Of a DNA stretch of 64,000 nt, positions 1 through 10,558 are shown piece by piece. The stretch lies in assembly GCF_963082655.1 (NCBI RefSeq), contig NC_081552.1, positions 55,871,610 through 55,935,609 of the forward strand, read 5' to 3'. Both the position numbers and the translations under genes were made by a program. Within the stretch, counting starts at the first letter, position 1, and each line of letters starts with the position of its first letter. The stretch is from Stomoxys calcitrans. Lineage: Eukaryota > Arthropoda > Insecta > Diptera > Muscidae. A model generated the notes under the pieces. That model searched no databases, was not told where the DNA came from, and worked only from the letters and a program-made list of their open reading frames with translations.

Positions 1-663
1 TGGTTAAAAATCTACTTAAAGATCCATCAAAAGGAAGTTGATACCCCTCCATGCCAGCCATGAGCAGCCTTGGTTCGAGGATATATTCAATATCTATGAA
101 TTTTGCTTACGCGTGGTACATAGCATAGACTTGTTTGAGTACATTGTCGGTTTGTTGGTTCAATCGATTTTTTATTTATTTTTTTATTTATTTTTTTCCT
201 CAAACACTTGACATATTCTGTATTTTTTATATTCTTCTTGTACTTGAAAGCAGCTGTTTTATTTTTACCGACAGCTCTATATTTTCCTCCAAAAGCTGTT
301 TCAAAATTGTTGGAGTGTGTGTGTGTGTTTTAAAAGCTTTCATTTTAGCATTGGAAAAGCATTATTGTTTTTGTTGCTTTATTTCAAGTGGGTGAAAACA
401 AAAGAATTGTAAACCTCTCCCCCCTAAAGGAGGTACATATGCATATCCTCTTTGGACCAAAAAAAGATTTTTTTTTTTTTTTGATTTTTCCCGGTAGCAT
501 AGGTATCAAAGTTTTCCTTTTTTACGCTTTATGAAACACTTAGTTGGCCGTTTTGTGTTGAACATTTTGTTTGCTTATCGGCATCTATCCACGACAGGCT
601 ATGTTTATGGGATTTACGGTATTTCTAGGTGGTGAGGTATTGCTATGGAAATATTCTTGGAAT
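1..663. other. AT-rich stretch without a recognisable gene
   Basis: No repeat family of the window and no convincing reading frame is visible. It holds a short GT run at about 315-328 and a poly-T run near 470-482. The 86-codon open frame at 135-395 is rich in Phe and Tyr because of T-runs and does not look like a protein. Confidence 0.6.
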
Positions 664-1686
664 TTTTATACCCCCCACCATAGGATGGGGAGTATACTAA
701 TTTCGTCATTCTGTTTGTAACTACTCGAAATATTCGTCTGGGACCCCATAAAGTATATATATTCTTGATAGTCGCGACATTTTATGTCGATCTAGCCATG
801 TACGTCCGTCCGTCTGTCCGTCTGTCCGTCCGTCTGTCTGTCGAAAGCACGCTAACTTCCGAAGGAGTAAAGCTAGCCGCTTGAAATTTTGCACAAATAC
901 TTCTTATTAGTGTAAGTCGGTTGGTATTGTAAATGGGCCACATTGGTCCATAACCTGATATAGCTGCCATATAAACCGATCTTGGGTCTTGACTTCTTGA
1001 GCCTTTAGAGTGGGCAATTCTTATCCGATTGGAAATGAAATTTTGCACGACGTGTTTTGTTATGATATCTAACAACTGTATGGTTCAAATCGGTTCATAA
1101 CCTGATATAGCTGTCATATAAACAGATCTTGGGACTTGACTTCTTGAGCTTCTAAAGGGCGCAATTCCTATCCGATTTGCCTGAAATTTTGCACTACGTA
1201 TTTTATTCTTACATTCAACAACTGTGTCAAATAAGGTTCAAATCGGTTATAGCTGCCATATAAACCGATCTGGGATCTTGATTTCTTGAGCCTCTAGAAG
1301 TCGCAATTATTATCCGATTTGTCTGAAATTTTGTACGACGGATCCTCTCATTACAGTCAACTTACGTGTTTATTATGGTCTGATTCGGTCTATAGCCCGA
1401 TACAGCTCCCATATAAATCGATCTCTCTATTTTACTTCTTGAACCCCCAAAGGGCGCAATTCTTATTCGAATTGGCTGACTTTTTACACCGGTCTCCAAC
1501 ATATTATATAAATGTGATCCAAACCGGACCATATCTTGATATCGCTCTAATAGCAGAGCAAATCTTTTCTTATATCCTTTTTTGCCTAAGAAGAGATTCC
1601 AGGAAAAGAACTCGACAAATGCGATCCATGGTGGACGGTATTAAAGATTCGGCCCGGCCGAACTTAGCACGCTTTTACTTGTTTTA
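664..1686 (-). mobile_element. Type A dispersed element, both ends present
   Basis: Read on the minus strand this is a full-length type A copy. The right-end hairpin (ATACCC..CACCATAGGATGGGG) lies at about 669-698, followed by the TA run near 753-763, the core TCGATCTAGCCATG, a GTCY microsatellite at about 806-843, several diverged 153 bp-type units, and the left-end palindrome TTCGGCCCGGCCGAA at 1648-1662. It ends in TTTTACTTGTT. The 133-codon open frame at 1319-1720 is this left end read backwards, not a gene. Confidence 0.85.
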
Positions 1687-1735
1687 TTTAAAGTATGACT
1701 ATGATCTGGTCCAAGGGTAGGAACTAGATGGTATC

Positions 1736-2913
1736 TTTTTATACCCACCACCGAAGATGGGGGTATATTCATTTTGTCATTCCGTTTGCAACACATCGAA
1801 ATAGCCATTTCCGACCCTATAAAGTATATATATTCTTGATCAGCGTAAAAATCTAAGACGATCTAGACATGTCCGTCCGTCTGTCCGTATGTCTGTTGAA
1901 ATAACGCTACAGTCTTTAAAAATAGAGATATTGAGCTGAAATCCGATTTATGGTCTAAGCCCCATTAAAGCCACATTTATTATCCGGTTTCGCTGAAATT
2001 TGGGACAGTGAGTTGTGTTAGGCCCTTCGACATCCTTTGTCAATTTGGTCCAGATCGGTTCAGATTTGGATATAGCTGCCATATAGACCGATCCTCCGGT
2101 TAAGGGTCTTAGGCCCACAAAAGCCACATTTATTATTCGATTTTGATGAAATTAGGGACAGTGAATTATGTAAGGGCCAACGACATCCTTCGTTAATTTG
2201 GCTCAGATCGGTTCAGATTTGGATATAGCTGTCATATAGATCGATCCTCCGATTTATGGTGTAAGGCCCATAAAAGCCACATTCATTATCCGATTTTGCT
2301 GAAATTTGGGACAGTGAGTTGTGTTAGGCCCTTTGACATATTTCTTCAATTTGGTCCAGATCGGTTCAGATTTGGATATAGCTGCCATATAGACCGATTT
2401 CTTGATTTATAGTTTTGGGTCCATAAAATGCTCATTTATTGTCCGATGTCGCCGAAATTTGGAACAGAGGGTTAAGTTAAGCCCCTTGACATACTTCTGC
2501 AATATGGCACAGATCGGTCCGGATTTCGATATAGCTGCCATATAGACTGATATCTAGGTTTTAGGTTTTGGGGCCATAAAAGACGCATTTATTGTCCGAT
2601 GTCGCCGAAATTTGGGACAGTGCATTGTGTTAGGCTTTTCGACATGTTTATGCAACTTGGCCCAAATCGGTCCAGATTTGTCTTGGCCCCATAAAAGGCG
2701 CATTTATAATCCGATTTCACTGAAATTTTACACAGTGACTTATGTTCGGCTTTTCGACATCCGTGTCGTATATAGTTCAGATCGGTATGAGGTATATGAG
2801 TATAAGGTATGACATTTTCACCGAATTTTGATGAAAGATGGTTTACATATATACCCGAGGTGGTGGGTATCCAAAGTTCGGCCCGGCCGAACTTAACGCC
2901 TTTTTACTTGTTT
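1736..2913 (-). mobile_element. Type B dispersed element, both ends present
   Basis: The copy begins with the right-end hairpin (ATACCCACCACCGAAGATGGGGGTATA), the TA run, the core with GACGATCTAGACATG and a short GTCY tract. It then runs through units carrying GATATAGCTGCCATATAGACCGAT and AATTTGGGACAGTGAGTTGTG, and closes with the GGCCCGGCC palindrome and CTTTTTACTTGTT. It faces the next B copy palindrome-to-palindrome. Confidence 0.85.
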
Positions 2914-3032
2914 CTGATGACATTGGATGAAAACGTCTAAGTGAAATTGACTGCAGACTGCTACTTTAACCTAACCTTTCCTATGACTCCTCATATTTTG
3001 TGGTCAAAATTCCATCTACACATGTAACAAGT
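2914..3032. other. Short spacer between two inverted B elements
   Basis: This 119 bp stretch carries no repeat motif. It forms the loop of a large inverted repeat made by the flanking B copies. Confidence 0.6.
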
Positions 3033-4079
3033 AACAAGTAAAAGGGCGTTACGTTCGGCCGGGCCGAACTTTGGATACCCACCACCTTGGGTATACATGT
3101 GAACCACCTTTCATTAAAATCCGGTGTAAAAAATGCATTCCTTATGCTGATAGCAGTTATATCAATGTAAGTTCCGATTTGGAGCAAGTACTAGTAAGTA
3201 CAAGTCATTGTTCAATTGTGTATAACAAAGTACTGGTATTTTAAGAAGCTATATCTAAAAATAAACCTATCTGAACCATATACGACATAGATGTCGAAAA
3301 GCCTTACATAAGTCACTGTGTCAAATTTCAGGGAAATCGGATTTTAAATGCGCCTTTTATGGGACTAAGACTTTAAATCGAGATATCGGTCTATATGGCA
3401 ACTATATCCAAATCTAAACCAAGTTTCAGAAAAATGTCGAAGAGCCCAACACAACTCACTGTCCAAAATTTCGGCGAAATCGGACAATAACTGCGCCTTT
3501 TATGGGGGCAAGACCTTAAATCGAGAGATCGTTCTAAATGGCAGCTTTATCTAAATCGGGACCGGTCTGGGCCAAATTGAAGGGGCATATCAAAGGGCCT
3601 AACACAACTCACTGTCACAAATTTCGGCGAAATCGGACAATAAATGTGCCTTTTATGGGTGAAAAACCTTAAATCGAGATATCGGCCTATATGGCAGATG
3701 TTTTCAAATCTGGGCCGATCTTTTATGGGTGCAAAACCTTAAATCTGGAGATCGGTCTATATGACAGCTATATCCAAACCTGGACCCATGTGTGCCATAT
3801 TGCAAAAGTATGTCAATAAATGACATGAGTATGTCAATAAATAAGACCCTAAGTCGGCGGATCGGTCTATAGGGCAGCTATATCCAAATCTGGGCCGATC
3901 TGGGTTATCCAAATTGAGGAAGAAGTTTCAGCTCAATATCTTAATTTTTAAAGACTGTAAGGTGATTTTAAAAGACAGACGGACGTACGGACTTATATGG
4001 TCGGAAACGGATATTTTGATGTGTTGCCGACGGAATGACAAAATGAATATACCCCCATCTTTCGGTGGTGGGTATAAAA
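3033..4079 (+). mobile_element. Type B dispersed element, both ends present
   Basis: The left end has AACAAGTAAAAGGGCGTT and the palindrome around 3053-3068, then GGATACCCACCACC. The right end has CAGACGGACG, a shortened core without the usual TA run (the segment between the microsatellite and TTGCCGACGGAATGAC is partly deleted), and the hairpin CCCCCATCTTTCGGTGGTGGG up to 4079. The array units are visibly more decayed than in the B copy at 21986. Confidence 0.82.
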
Positions 4080-4373
4080 ATGAATTTGAGTTTGTTAGTA
4101 TATATGTTTGTTTGGTTGTTTGTTTATTTATGGGTATGTAAATTTGTTTGTTCCTTATAGAGTAAAAAACCTCTGAACCGATTTTCTTGAAATTTCGCAG
4201 ATTGTGAGCAATGGTCTGGAAAATACAATAGGCTCTATAACTTGTTGGTATCTGAAGGTGGCGGGCGCTCCCCCGTTACCCCAAAAGCACCACCCAAAAT
4301 CAAAAGTGGACTGATGGGCACAATATGGGTACTAAATGAAAGATATTGGAGAGTAGAATACGAATATGGTATT
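4080..4373 (-). repeat. Family E fragment, reverse orientation
   Basis: It begins with a GTTTGTTTG-rich segment, then CTGAACCGATTTTCTTGAAATTTC, and ends with CAATATGGGTACTAAATGAAAG. This is the reverse of the family E unit motif (CTTTCATTTGATACCCATATTG) seen at 57.6-58.7 kb. It lies directly between a B and an A copy. Confidence 0.65.
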
Positions 4374-5356
4374 AACAAGTAAAAGCGTGCTAAGTTCGGC
4401 TGGGCCGAATTTTATATACCGTCCACAATGGAGCGCATTTGTCGAGTTCTTTTCCCGGCATCTCTTCCTAGGCAAAAAATTATATAAGAAAAGATTTGCT
4501 CTGCTATTAGGGCGATACCAAGATATGATCCGGTTTAGACCACAATTGAATTATATGTTGGAGACCTGTGTAAAATGTCAGCCAATTCGAATAAGAATTG
4601 CGCCCTTTGGGGGCTCAAGAAGTAAAATAGAGAGATCGATTTATATGGGAGCTGTATCGGGCAATAGACCGATTCAGACCATAATAAACACGTATATTGA
4701 TGGTCATGAGAGGATCCGTCGTACCAAATTTCAGACAAATCGGATAAGAATTGCGCTCTCTAGAGGCCCAAGAAGTCAAGATCCCAGATCGGTTTATATG
4801 GCAGCTATATCAGTTTATGAACTGATTTGAACCATACTTGGAACAGTTGTTGGATATCATATCAAAATACTACGTGCAAAAATTCTTTCAAATCGGATAA
4901 GTATTGCGCACTCTAGATGCTCAAGAAGTCAAGATCCAAGATCGGTTTATATGACAGCTATATCAGTTTATGGACCGATTTGAACCATACTTGGCATAGT
5001 TGTTGGATATCATAACAAAACACGTCGTGCAAAATTTCATTCCATTCGGATAAGAATTGCGCACTCTAGATGCTCAAGAAATCAAGACCCAAGATCGGTT
5101 TATATGGCAGCTATATCAAAACATGGACCAATATGGCCCATTTACAATACCGACCTACACTAATAAGAAGTATTTGTGCAAAATTTCAAGCGGCTAGCTT
5201 TACTCCTTCGGAAGTTAGCGTGCTTTCGACAGACAGACGGACGGACATGGCTAGATCGACATAAAATGTGGCCACGATCAAGAATATATATACTTTATGG
5301 GGTCTCAGACAAATGTTTCGAGTAGTTACAAACAGAATGACGAAATTAGTATACAA
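4374..5356 (+). mobile_element. Type A element with its right hairpin lost
   Basis: The left end is AACAAGTAAAAGCGTGC with a palindrome carrying one change (TTCGGCTGGGCCGAA). Units, microsatellite, core and TA run are in order, but the copy stops at GAAATTAGTATAC. Instead of the terminal CCCCCATC hairpin the sequence jumps straight into the middle of another A array at about 5357. The 154-codon frame at 4366-4830 is the left end plus two units. Confidence 0.85.
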
Positions 5357-6120
5357 AACTAGAGGCTCAAGAAGTCAAGATCCCAGATCGGTTTATATGG
5401 CATCTATATCAGGTTATGAACCGATTTGAATCTATTTGACACAGTTGTTGAGAGTAAGAATAAAATACGTCTTGCAAAATTTCAGCCAAATCGGATAGGA
5501 ATTGCGACCTCTTGAAGCTCAAGAAGTCAAGTCCCTAGATCTGTTTATATGACAGCTTTATCAGGTTATGGACCGATTTGAACCATACTTGGCACAGTTA
5601 TTGGATATCATAACAAAATACGTCGTGCAAAACTTCATTCCAATCGGATTGCGCACTCTAGAGGCTCAAGAAGTCAAGACCCAAAATCGGTTTATATGGC
5701 AGCTATATCAAAACATGGACCGATATGGCCCATTTCAAGCATCTAGCTTTACTCCTTCGGAAGTTAGCGTGCTTTCGACAGACGGGTGGACGGACGGACG
5801 GTAGGATGGACAGACGGTTGGACGGACGGACGGACGAACGGACGGACGAACGGACGGACGAACGGACGGACGAACGGACGGACGGCGGACGGACGAACGG
5901 ACGGACGAACGGACGGACGAATGGACGGATGAACGGACGAACGGACGGACGAACGGACGAACGGACGGACGGACCAACGGACGGACGGACGGACCAACGG
6001 ACGGACGGACGAACGGACGGACGGACGGACGAACGGACGAACGGACGAACGGACGGACAGACGGACAGACGTACGGACATGGCTAGATCGACATAAAATG
6101 TCGCGACGATCAAGAATATA
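5357..6120 (+). mobile_element. Type A array fragment with an expanded microsatellite
   Basis: The piece starts inside a unit (ACTAGAGGCTCAAGAAGTCAAG), runs through two further units, and reaches the CGGACGG tract, which is expanded to about 295 bp. It then reaches the core and ends at CAAGAATATA, where a mariner-type MITE is inserted. The left end is missing. Confidence 0.8.
5783..6077 (+). repeat. Expanded GGAC/GAAC minisatellite
   Basis: GGAC repeats with a regular GAAC variant form an approximately 12 bp higher-order unit (ACGGACGGACGA). Because the unit length is a multiple of three and has no stop codon, several frames on both strands stay open (RTDERTDE- and SVRPFVRP-type peptides). 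These are not genes. In other A copies the same tract is only 30-60 bp. Confidence 0.9.
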
Positions 6121-6727
6121 AAGGGTGATTTTTTTGAGGTTAGGATTTTTATGCATTAGTATTTGACAGATCACGTGGGATTTCAGACATGGTGTCAAAG
6201 AGAAAGATGTTCAGTATGCTTTGACATTTCATCATGAATAGACTTACTAACGAGCAACGCTTGCAAATCATTGAATTTTATTACCAAAATCAGTGTTCGG
6301 TTCGAAATGTGTTCATTCACCGTAACGTTGCGTCCAACAGCATCTTTGAAAAAATACGGTCCAATGATTCCACCAGCGTACAAACCACACCAAACAGTGC
6401 ATTTTTCGGGATGCATGGGCAGTTCTTGAACGGCTTCTGGTTGCTCTTCACTCCAAATGCGGCAATTTTGCTTATTTACGTAGCCATTCAACCAGAAATG
6501 AGCCTCATCGCTGAACAAAATTTGTCAAAATTTGAACACATTTCCAACCGAACACTGATTTTGGTAATAAAATTCAATGATTTGCAAACGTTGCTCGTTA
6601 GTAAGTCTATTCATGATGAAATGTCAAAGCATACTGAGCATCTTTCTCTTTGACACCATGTCTGAAATCCCACGTGATCTGTCAAATACTAATGCATGAA
6701 AATCCTAACCTCAAAAAAATCACCCTT
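6121..6727. mobile_element. Mariner/Tc1-type MITE, 607 bp, copy 1
   Basis: The terminal inverted repeats start AAGGGTGATTTTTTT and end with the exact complement. The inverted arms are about 195 bp each (6121-6315 and 6533-6727) and a TA duplication flanks the element at 6119-6120 and 6728-6729. The unique centre holds a fragment of transposase on the minus strand. A second 607 bp copy at 44364-44970 has the opposite internal orientation. Confidence 0.93.
6312..6521 (-). pseudogene. Tc1/mariner transposase catalytic fragment
   Basis: The minus strand reads FSDEAHFWLNGY...CRIW...CTVWCGLYAGGIIGPYFF, which is the region around the first catalytic Asp (the D of FSDE) of an IS630/Tc1/mariner transposase. 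About 70 residues remain. The DNA-binding part is cut off, the second and third catalytic residues are absent, and the frame runs into the inverted arm. Both arms separately encode an N-terminal segment beginning MNRLTNEQRLQIIEF, so the long arms are a duplicated transposase 5' end. Non-functional; mobility would need an enzyme supplied from elsewhere. Confidence 0.85.
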
Positions 6728-7296
6728 TATATGAGCTACATCAGTTTATAGACCGAATTGGACCGTACTTAGCAGAGTTTTTGGAAGTTATAACAGAATC
6801 GTATGTGTAAAATTTGAGCCAAATCGAACAAAAATCATGGGCTCAAGAAGTCATATCGGGAGATCGGTTTATATGGGAGCTATATCAGGTTATTGACCGA
6901 TTGAAACCGTACTAGGCACAGTTGTTGGAAATCATAACAAAAGACTATGCGCAAAATTTCAGCCAAATCGGATTAAAAGCTGAGGCTTCCAGGGGCTCAA
7001 GAAGTCAAATCGCGAGACCGGTTTATTTGGAAGCTATATCGTAATCTGAACCGATATGGCCCATTTGCAATCCCCAACGACCTACATCAATACTGAGTAT
7101 CTCAGCAAAATTTCAAGCTGCTAGCGTTCGACTGCTATCGCGATTTCGACAGACGGACGGACGGATGTGGCTAGTTAGACTCAGAATATCAGACGATCAG
7201 GAATATATATACTTTATAAGGTCCTAGATCAATATTTCGAGGTGTTACAAATGGCGTATACTAATCTACCCCCATCTTATGGTGGCGGGTATAAAA
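6728..7296 (+). mobile_element. Type A' right portion
   Basis: Units with TATATGGGAGCTATATCAGG and GCACAGTTGTTGGAAATCATAAC lead to ACAGACGGACGG, a core, the TA run and the terminal hairpin CCCCCATCTTATGGTGGCGGG. The sequence just right of the MITE is a unit interior, not the continuation of the TA run on the MITE's left side. Confidence 0.75.
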
Positions 7297-7552
7297 TTCA
7301 GTCAGTCAGTCACGCAACTCTTTTATGCATAAAGATGAATTTTATGTTTGTTTGTTTGTTTATTTGTGAGTATGTAAGATTGGTTTGTTCCGTATAGACT
7401 TAAAAACTGGCTGAACCGATTGCCTTGAAATTTTCACAGATTGTGTAGGTTTGTCTGGAAGGAAATATAGGGGTATTCTTATTTCGTCATGCCTAGATGT
7501 GAACATATTTAGATATAGCTACCGCAAAGAACGATCTTTCAATAAAGGGTTT
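7297..7552. repeat. Junction DNA with a family E start
   Basis: Positions 7316-7470 match the start of the E fragment at 4080 (GTTTGTTTGTTTATTTGTGAGTATGTAAG, CTGAACCGATTGCCTTGAAATTTTCACAG). The remaining 80 bp contain a stray D-like piece (AGATATAGCTACC) and nothing else recognisable. Confidence 0.5.
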
Positions 7553-7756
7553 CGCCCATGAACATTCTATTTGGGAACAATAGCAAAAACTCCTCCCATA
7601 TCAACGATTGCTGTTCGATTCAAGTTAAAGCTCAATGATGAGGCAGCCGAGTCCGAATGGCGTGCCGTAGTGCGACACCAATTTGGGGAGAAGTTCTTAC
7701 ATGGCATGGTACCTGACAAACGTAGCAGCATTACGAGGGGTTACCCACAGCTGACA
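7553..7756 (-). mobile_element. tRNA-derived SINE, tail part
   Basis: On the minus strand it carries the same order of blocks as the SINE at 28368: CCATGCCATGTAAGAACTTC, CTCCCC, GGTGTCGCACTACGG, CATTCGGACTCGGCTG, CATCATTGAGC and GAATGTTCATGGGC. The tRNA-like head with its internal promoter is missing, so the copy is 5' truncated. It lies against the right end of an A element. Confidence 0.78.
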
Positions 7757-8303
7757 TTTTTATACCGTCCACCATAGGATGGGGGGTATACTAATTTCGT
7801 CATTCTGTTTGTAACACCTCGAAATATGAGTCTAAGACCCCATAAAGTATATATATTCTTGATCGTCATGTCATTTTAAGTCGATCTGGCCATGTCCGTC
7901 CGTCTGTCCGTCCGTCCTGTCTGTCGAAAGCACGCTAACTTCTGAAGGAGTAAAGCTAGTCGCTTGAAATTTTGCACAAATACTTCTTATTAGTGTAGGT
8001 CGGTTGGTATTGCAAATGGGCTAATATCGGTCCATGTTTTGATATAGCTGTCATATAAACCGATCTTGGGTCTTGACTTCTTGAGCCTCTAGAGGTGCGC
8101 AATTCTTATGCGATTGGAATGAAATTTTGCACGACGTGTTTTGTTATGATATCCAACAACTGTGCCAAGTATAGTTTCAAATCGGTCCATAACCTGATAT
8201 AGCTGCCCATATAAACCGATTTTGGGTCTTGACTTCTTGAGCCTCTAGAGTGCGCAATTCTTATACGATTGGGATGAAATTTTGCACAACGTGTTTTTGC
8301 TAT
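7757..8303 (-). mobile_element. Type A element, left end missing
   Basis: It has the right hairpin, TA run, core, GTCY tract and about two array units. It is then cut inside a unit (GCACAACGTGTTTTTGCTATTA), where another A copy starts in the same orientation. Confidence 0.82.
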
Positions 8304-8469
8304 TATTATACCCTCCACCATAGGATGGGGGGGTTATACTAATTTCGTCATTCTGTTTGTAACTACTCGAAATATTCGTCTGAGACGCCATAAAGTATAT
8401 ATATTCTTGATCGTCGGGACATTTTATGTCCATTCTAGCCATGTCCGTCCGTCTGTCCGTCCGTCCGTC
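8304..8469 (-). mobile_element. Type A right end leading into the gap
   Basis: Right hairpin (8306-8340), TA run, core and the first GTCY repeats are present. The sequence is then lost in an N run exactly within the microsatellite. Confidence 0.85.
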
Positions 8470-8669
8470 NNNNNNNNNNNNNNNNNNNNNNNNNNNNNNN
8501 NNNNNNNNNNNNNNNNNNNNNNNNNNNNNNNNNNNNNNNNNNNNNNNNNNNNNNNNNNNNNNNNNNNNNNNNNNNNNNNNNNNNNNNNNNNNNNNNNNNN
8601 NNNNNNNNNNNNNNNNNNNNNNNNNNNNNNNNNNNNNNNNNNNNNNNNNNNNNNNNNNNNNNNNNNNNN
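8470..8669. other. Assembly gap of 200 N
   Basis: Exactly 200 N follow a CCGTCCGTC tract. The flanks belong to different families (A minus on the left, C plus on the right), so the true content and length are unknown. Open frames drawn through the N run are artefacts. Confidence 0.99.
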
Positions 8670-9370
8670 GTGGTAGTCGTCGATGGAAGCGTTGGCAAGA
8701 TAGGTCAAACAATGCGTTTGCAGTGGCTCTTGGGGTGAAAATCTGGCGATATACATATATGACAGCTATATGTAAATCTGGGCCGATTTCTATTAAATTC
8801 ACCGTCGAGGAAAGCGTTGTGCAATATTTTGGCAAGATTGATCAATAAATGTGCTTGTAGTGTTTCTAGGAGAAAAAATCGGGCGATATATATAAGAGCT
8901 ATATCTAAATCTGAACCGATAGCCATGAAATGTATCACTAATATCGAGAGTCGTAAAAAAATCCTTTCTGCCAAATTTCGAGAGAATCGGTTAACAAATG
9001 ACCATTTTACTGCATTATTGCTGAAAATCGGACGAACATATATATGGGAGCTATATCCAGATCTGAACCGATTTTTTCTAATTGCAATAGGCTTCGTCTC
9101 TGGGCCGAAAAACATGCCTGTACCAAATTTGAAGACGATCGGTGAAAACTGAGGCCTGTTCTTTGTACACAAATTAACATGGACAGACGGACAGACCAAC
9201 GGACAGACAGACAGAAAGGCTGACAGGCGGACATAGCTAAATCGAATCAGAAAGTGGTTCTGAGTCGATCGGTATACTTATCGATGGGTCTATCACTCTT
9301 CCTTTTGGGTGTTACAAACAAATTCACTAAGTTATAATACCCTGTACTACAGTAGTGGTGTAGGGTATAA
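8670..9370 (+). mobile_element. Type C element, left end lost in the gap
   Basis: C units contain CCAAATTTCGAGAGAATCGGTTAACAAATGACC and ATATATGGGAGCTATATCC. The right side has GTACACAAATTAACATGGACAG, the microsatellite, a core with CATAGCTAAATCGAATCAG, and the terminal hairpin ATACCCTGTACTACAGTAGTGGTGTAGGGTATAA. Confidence 0.82.
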
Positions 9371-9998
9371 CTACTATATCCATATTATTATCCAAATATA
9401 GTCCGAGCTTTATCATATTTGGTTCAGGTGCCGAGAAGCTCTATACAAGTTACAGTCGGAAATTTCGAAAACGGGTAATAATCGCACCGTTCATATATGA
9501 CAGCTGCATCTAAATATGGTCCGATCTGGACAATATTTGAGTTTAAAATTTCAACAAAATCGGAGAACAAATGCGCCTTAAGACCCTAAAGCTGACGATC
9601 GGTCTCTATGGCAGCCATATCTGAATATAGACCGATCTGGACCATATTCGGGACAGATGTTGGGGATCTTAATACAACTTACTGTTCTAAATTTCGGCGA
9701 AGTCGGTTAATAAATGCGCCTGTTATAGGCTTAAGAACCTAAATCGCCATTTCGGTCTATATGGCGGCTATATAAAAATATAGTCCGATGTGGCCCATTC
9801 AAAAACTTAACCTGCGTATAGAAGAAATACGAGTCTGTGCAACTGGCGGACATACGGGCGAACATCGTTAAATCGTCTTAGAATTTTTGCGACGATCAGA
9901 AATATGTATACTTTGTAGGGTCGGAAATGCATATTCGATGTGTTGCAAACGGAATGACTAAATTAATTTATTCCCTTTTCTATGGTGGTGGGTATAAA
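9371..9998 (+). mobile_element. Type D element
   Basis: The D-specific start (TATATCCATATTATTATCC, GGTTCAGGTGCCGAGAAGCTC) abuts the C right end. Units have CTATATGGCGGCTATAT and ATAGTCCGAT motifs. The right end uses a core GTTAAATCGTCTTAGAATTT, a TA run and the hairpin TTCCCTTTTCTATGGTGGTGGGTATAAAA, close to type B. Confidence 0.78.
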
Positions 9999-10347
9999 AA
10001 TATCAGCTGAAACTTCTCATAGATGAGAAGGAATTTGTATTTGATATACGAATTGGAGCATGAGAAGAAACAAATTTTAGAAAATTTGTGATATTGAAAT
10101 GTGAAAATCATATCCAAATTTCGATTTGTTTACATGTATATTCAGTATAGCGATTGAAGCGATGAAGCTGTACCACATTTACCTCATAGTATTAAGGATC
10201 GTTACAAGTTTTTAAGACAATATAATATCTCCTTGTTATTTTCCTCAAAACCTTGACCTAAGGCCTATTGAAGTAAAAATATTTTTGACATTTGTGATAT
10301 TTTGAATTAGTTTCTTGAAGTCCGTTTGTGTGTCTGTCCGTCTTTTC
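9999..10347. other. AT-rich spacer, nothing recognised
   Basis: No repeat motif or coding pattern is visible. A CTGTCCGTC piece just before the poly-T at 10348 may be a remnant of an element microsatellite. Confidence 0.5.
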
Positions 10348-10558
10348 TTTTTTTTTTTTTTTTTGCATTGCTGGTGCTATGGAGTCAGCCCGTACTGGAA
10401 AACTTGCACGATTGTTACATACCAAACCACACATCATCTCCTATTACCAATAGCGCGGAACTGCCAGTTTCTTGTTCGACTTGTTCACTATCTAGCACTT
10501 CGTTAGCTCCCTTTCGGGCGATCTCTTCCTCTTTAAGTCTCTGCCAGTTCTTAGAATT
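10348..10558 (-). pseudogene. Possible retroposed 3' end with poly-A tract
   Basis: On the minus strand an open segment of about 48 codons (10558 to 10415) reads ...NWQRLKEEEIARKGANEVLD...GSSALLVIGDDVWFGM and ends at TAA (10415-10417). It is followed by a short 3' region and a 17 bp poly-A (poly-T at 10348-10364 on the plus strand). The acidic, protein-like composition and the A-tail suggest the 3' end of a processed transcript or of a non-LTR element, 5' truncated. The right flank continues as the core of a B/D element (CTTAGAATTTAATGACGATCAG), so it may have landed inside one. I do not recognise the protein. Confidence 0.4.

Noticed and set aside
5703..6198. Arg/Thr/Asp- or Val/Arg/Pro-rich frames over the minisatellite on both strands
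   Set aside because: They arise from the GGAC/GAAC repeat, which has no stop codon in several frames. There is no start context or protein family.
8245..8848. Long frames crossing the N run
   Set aside because: The translations consist largely of X from the 200-N gap.
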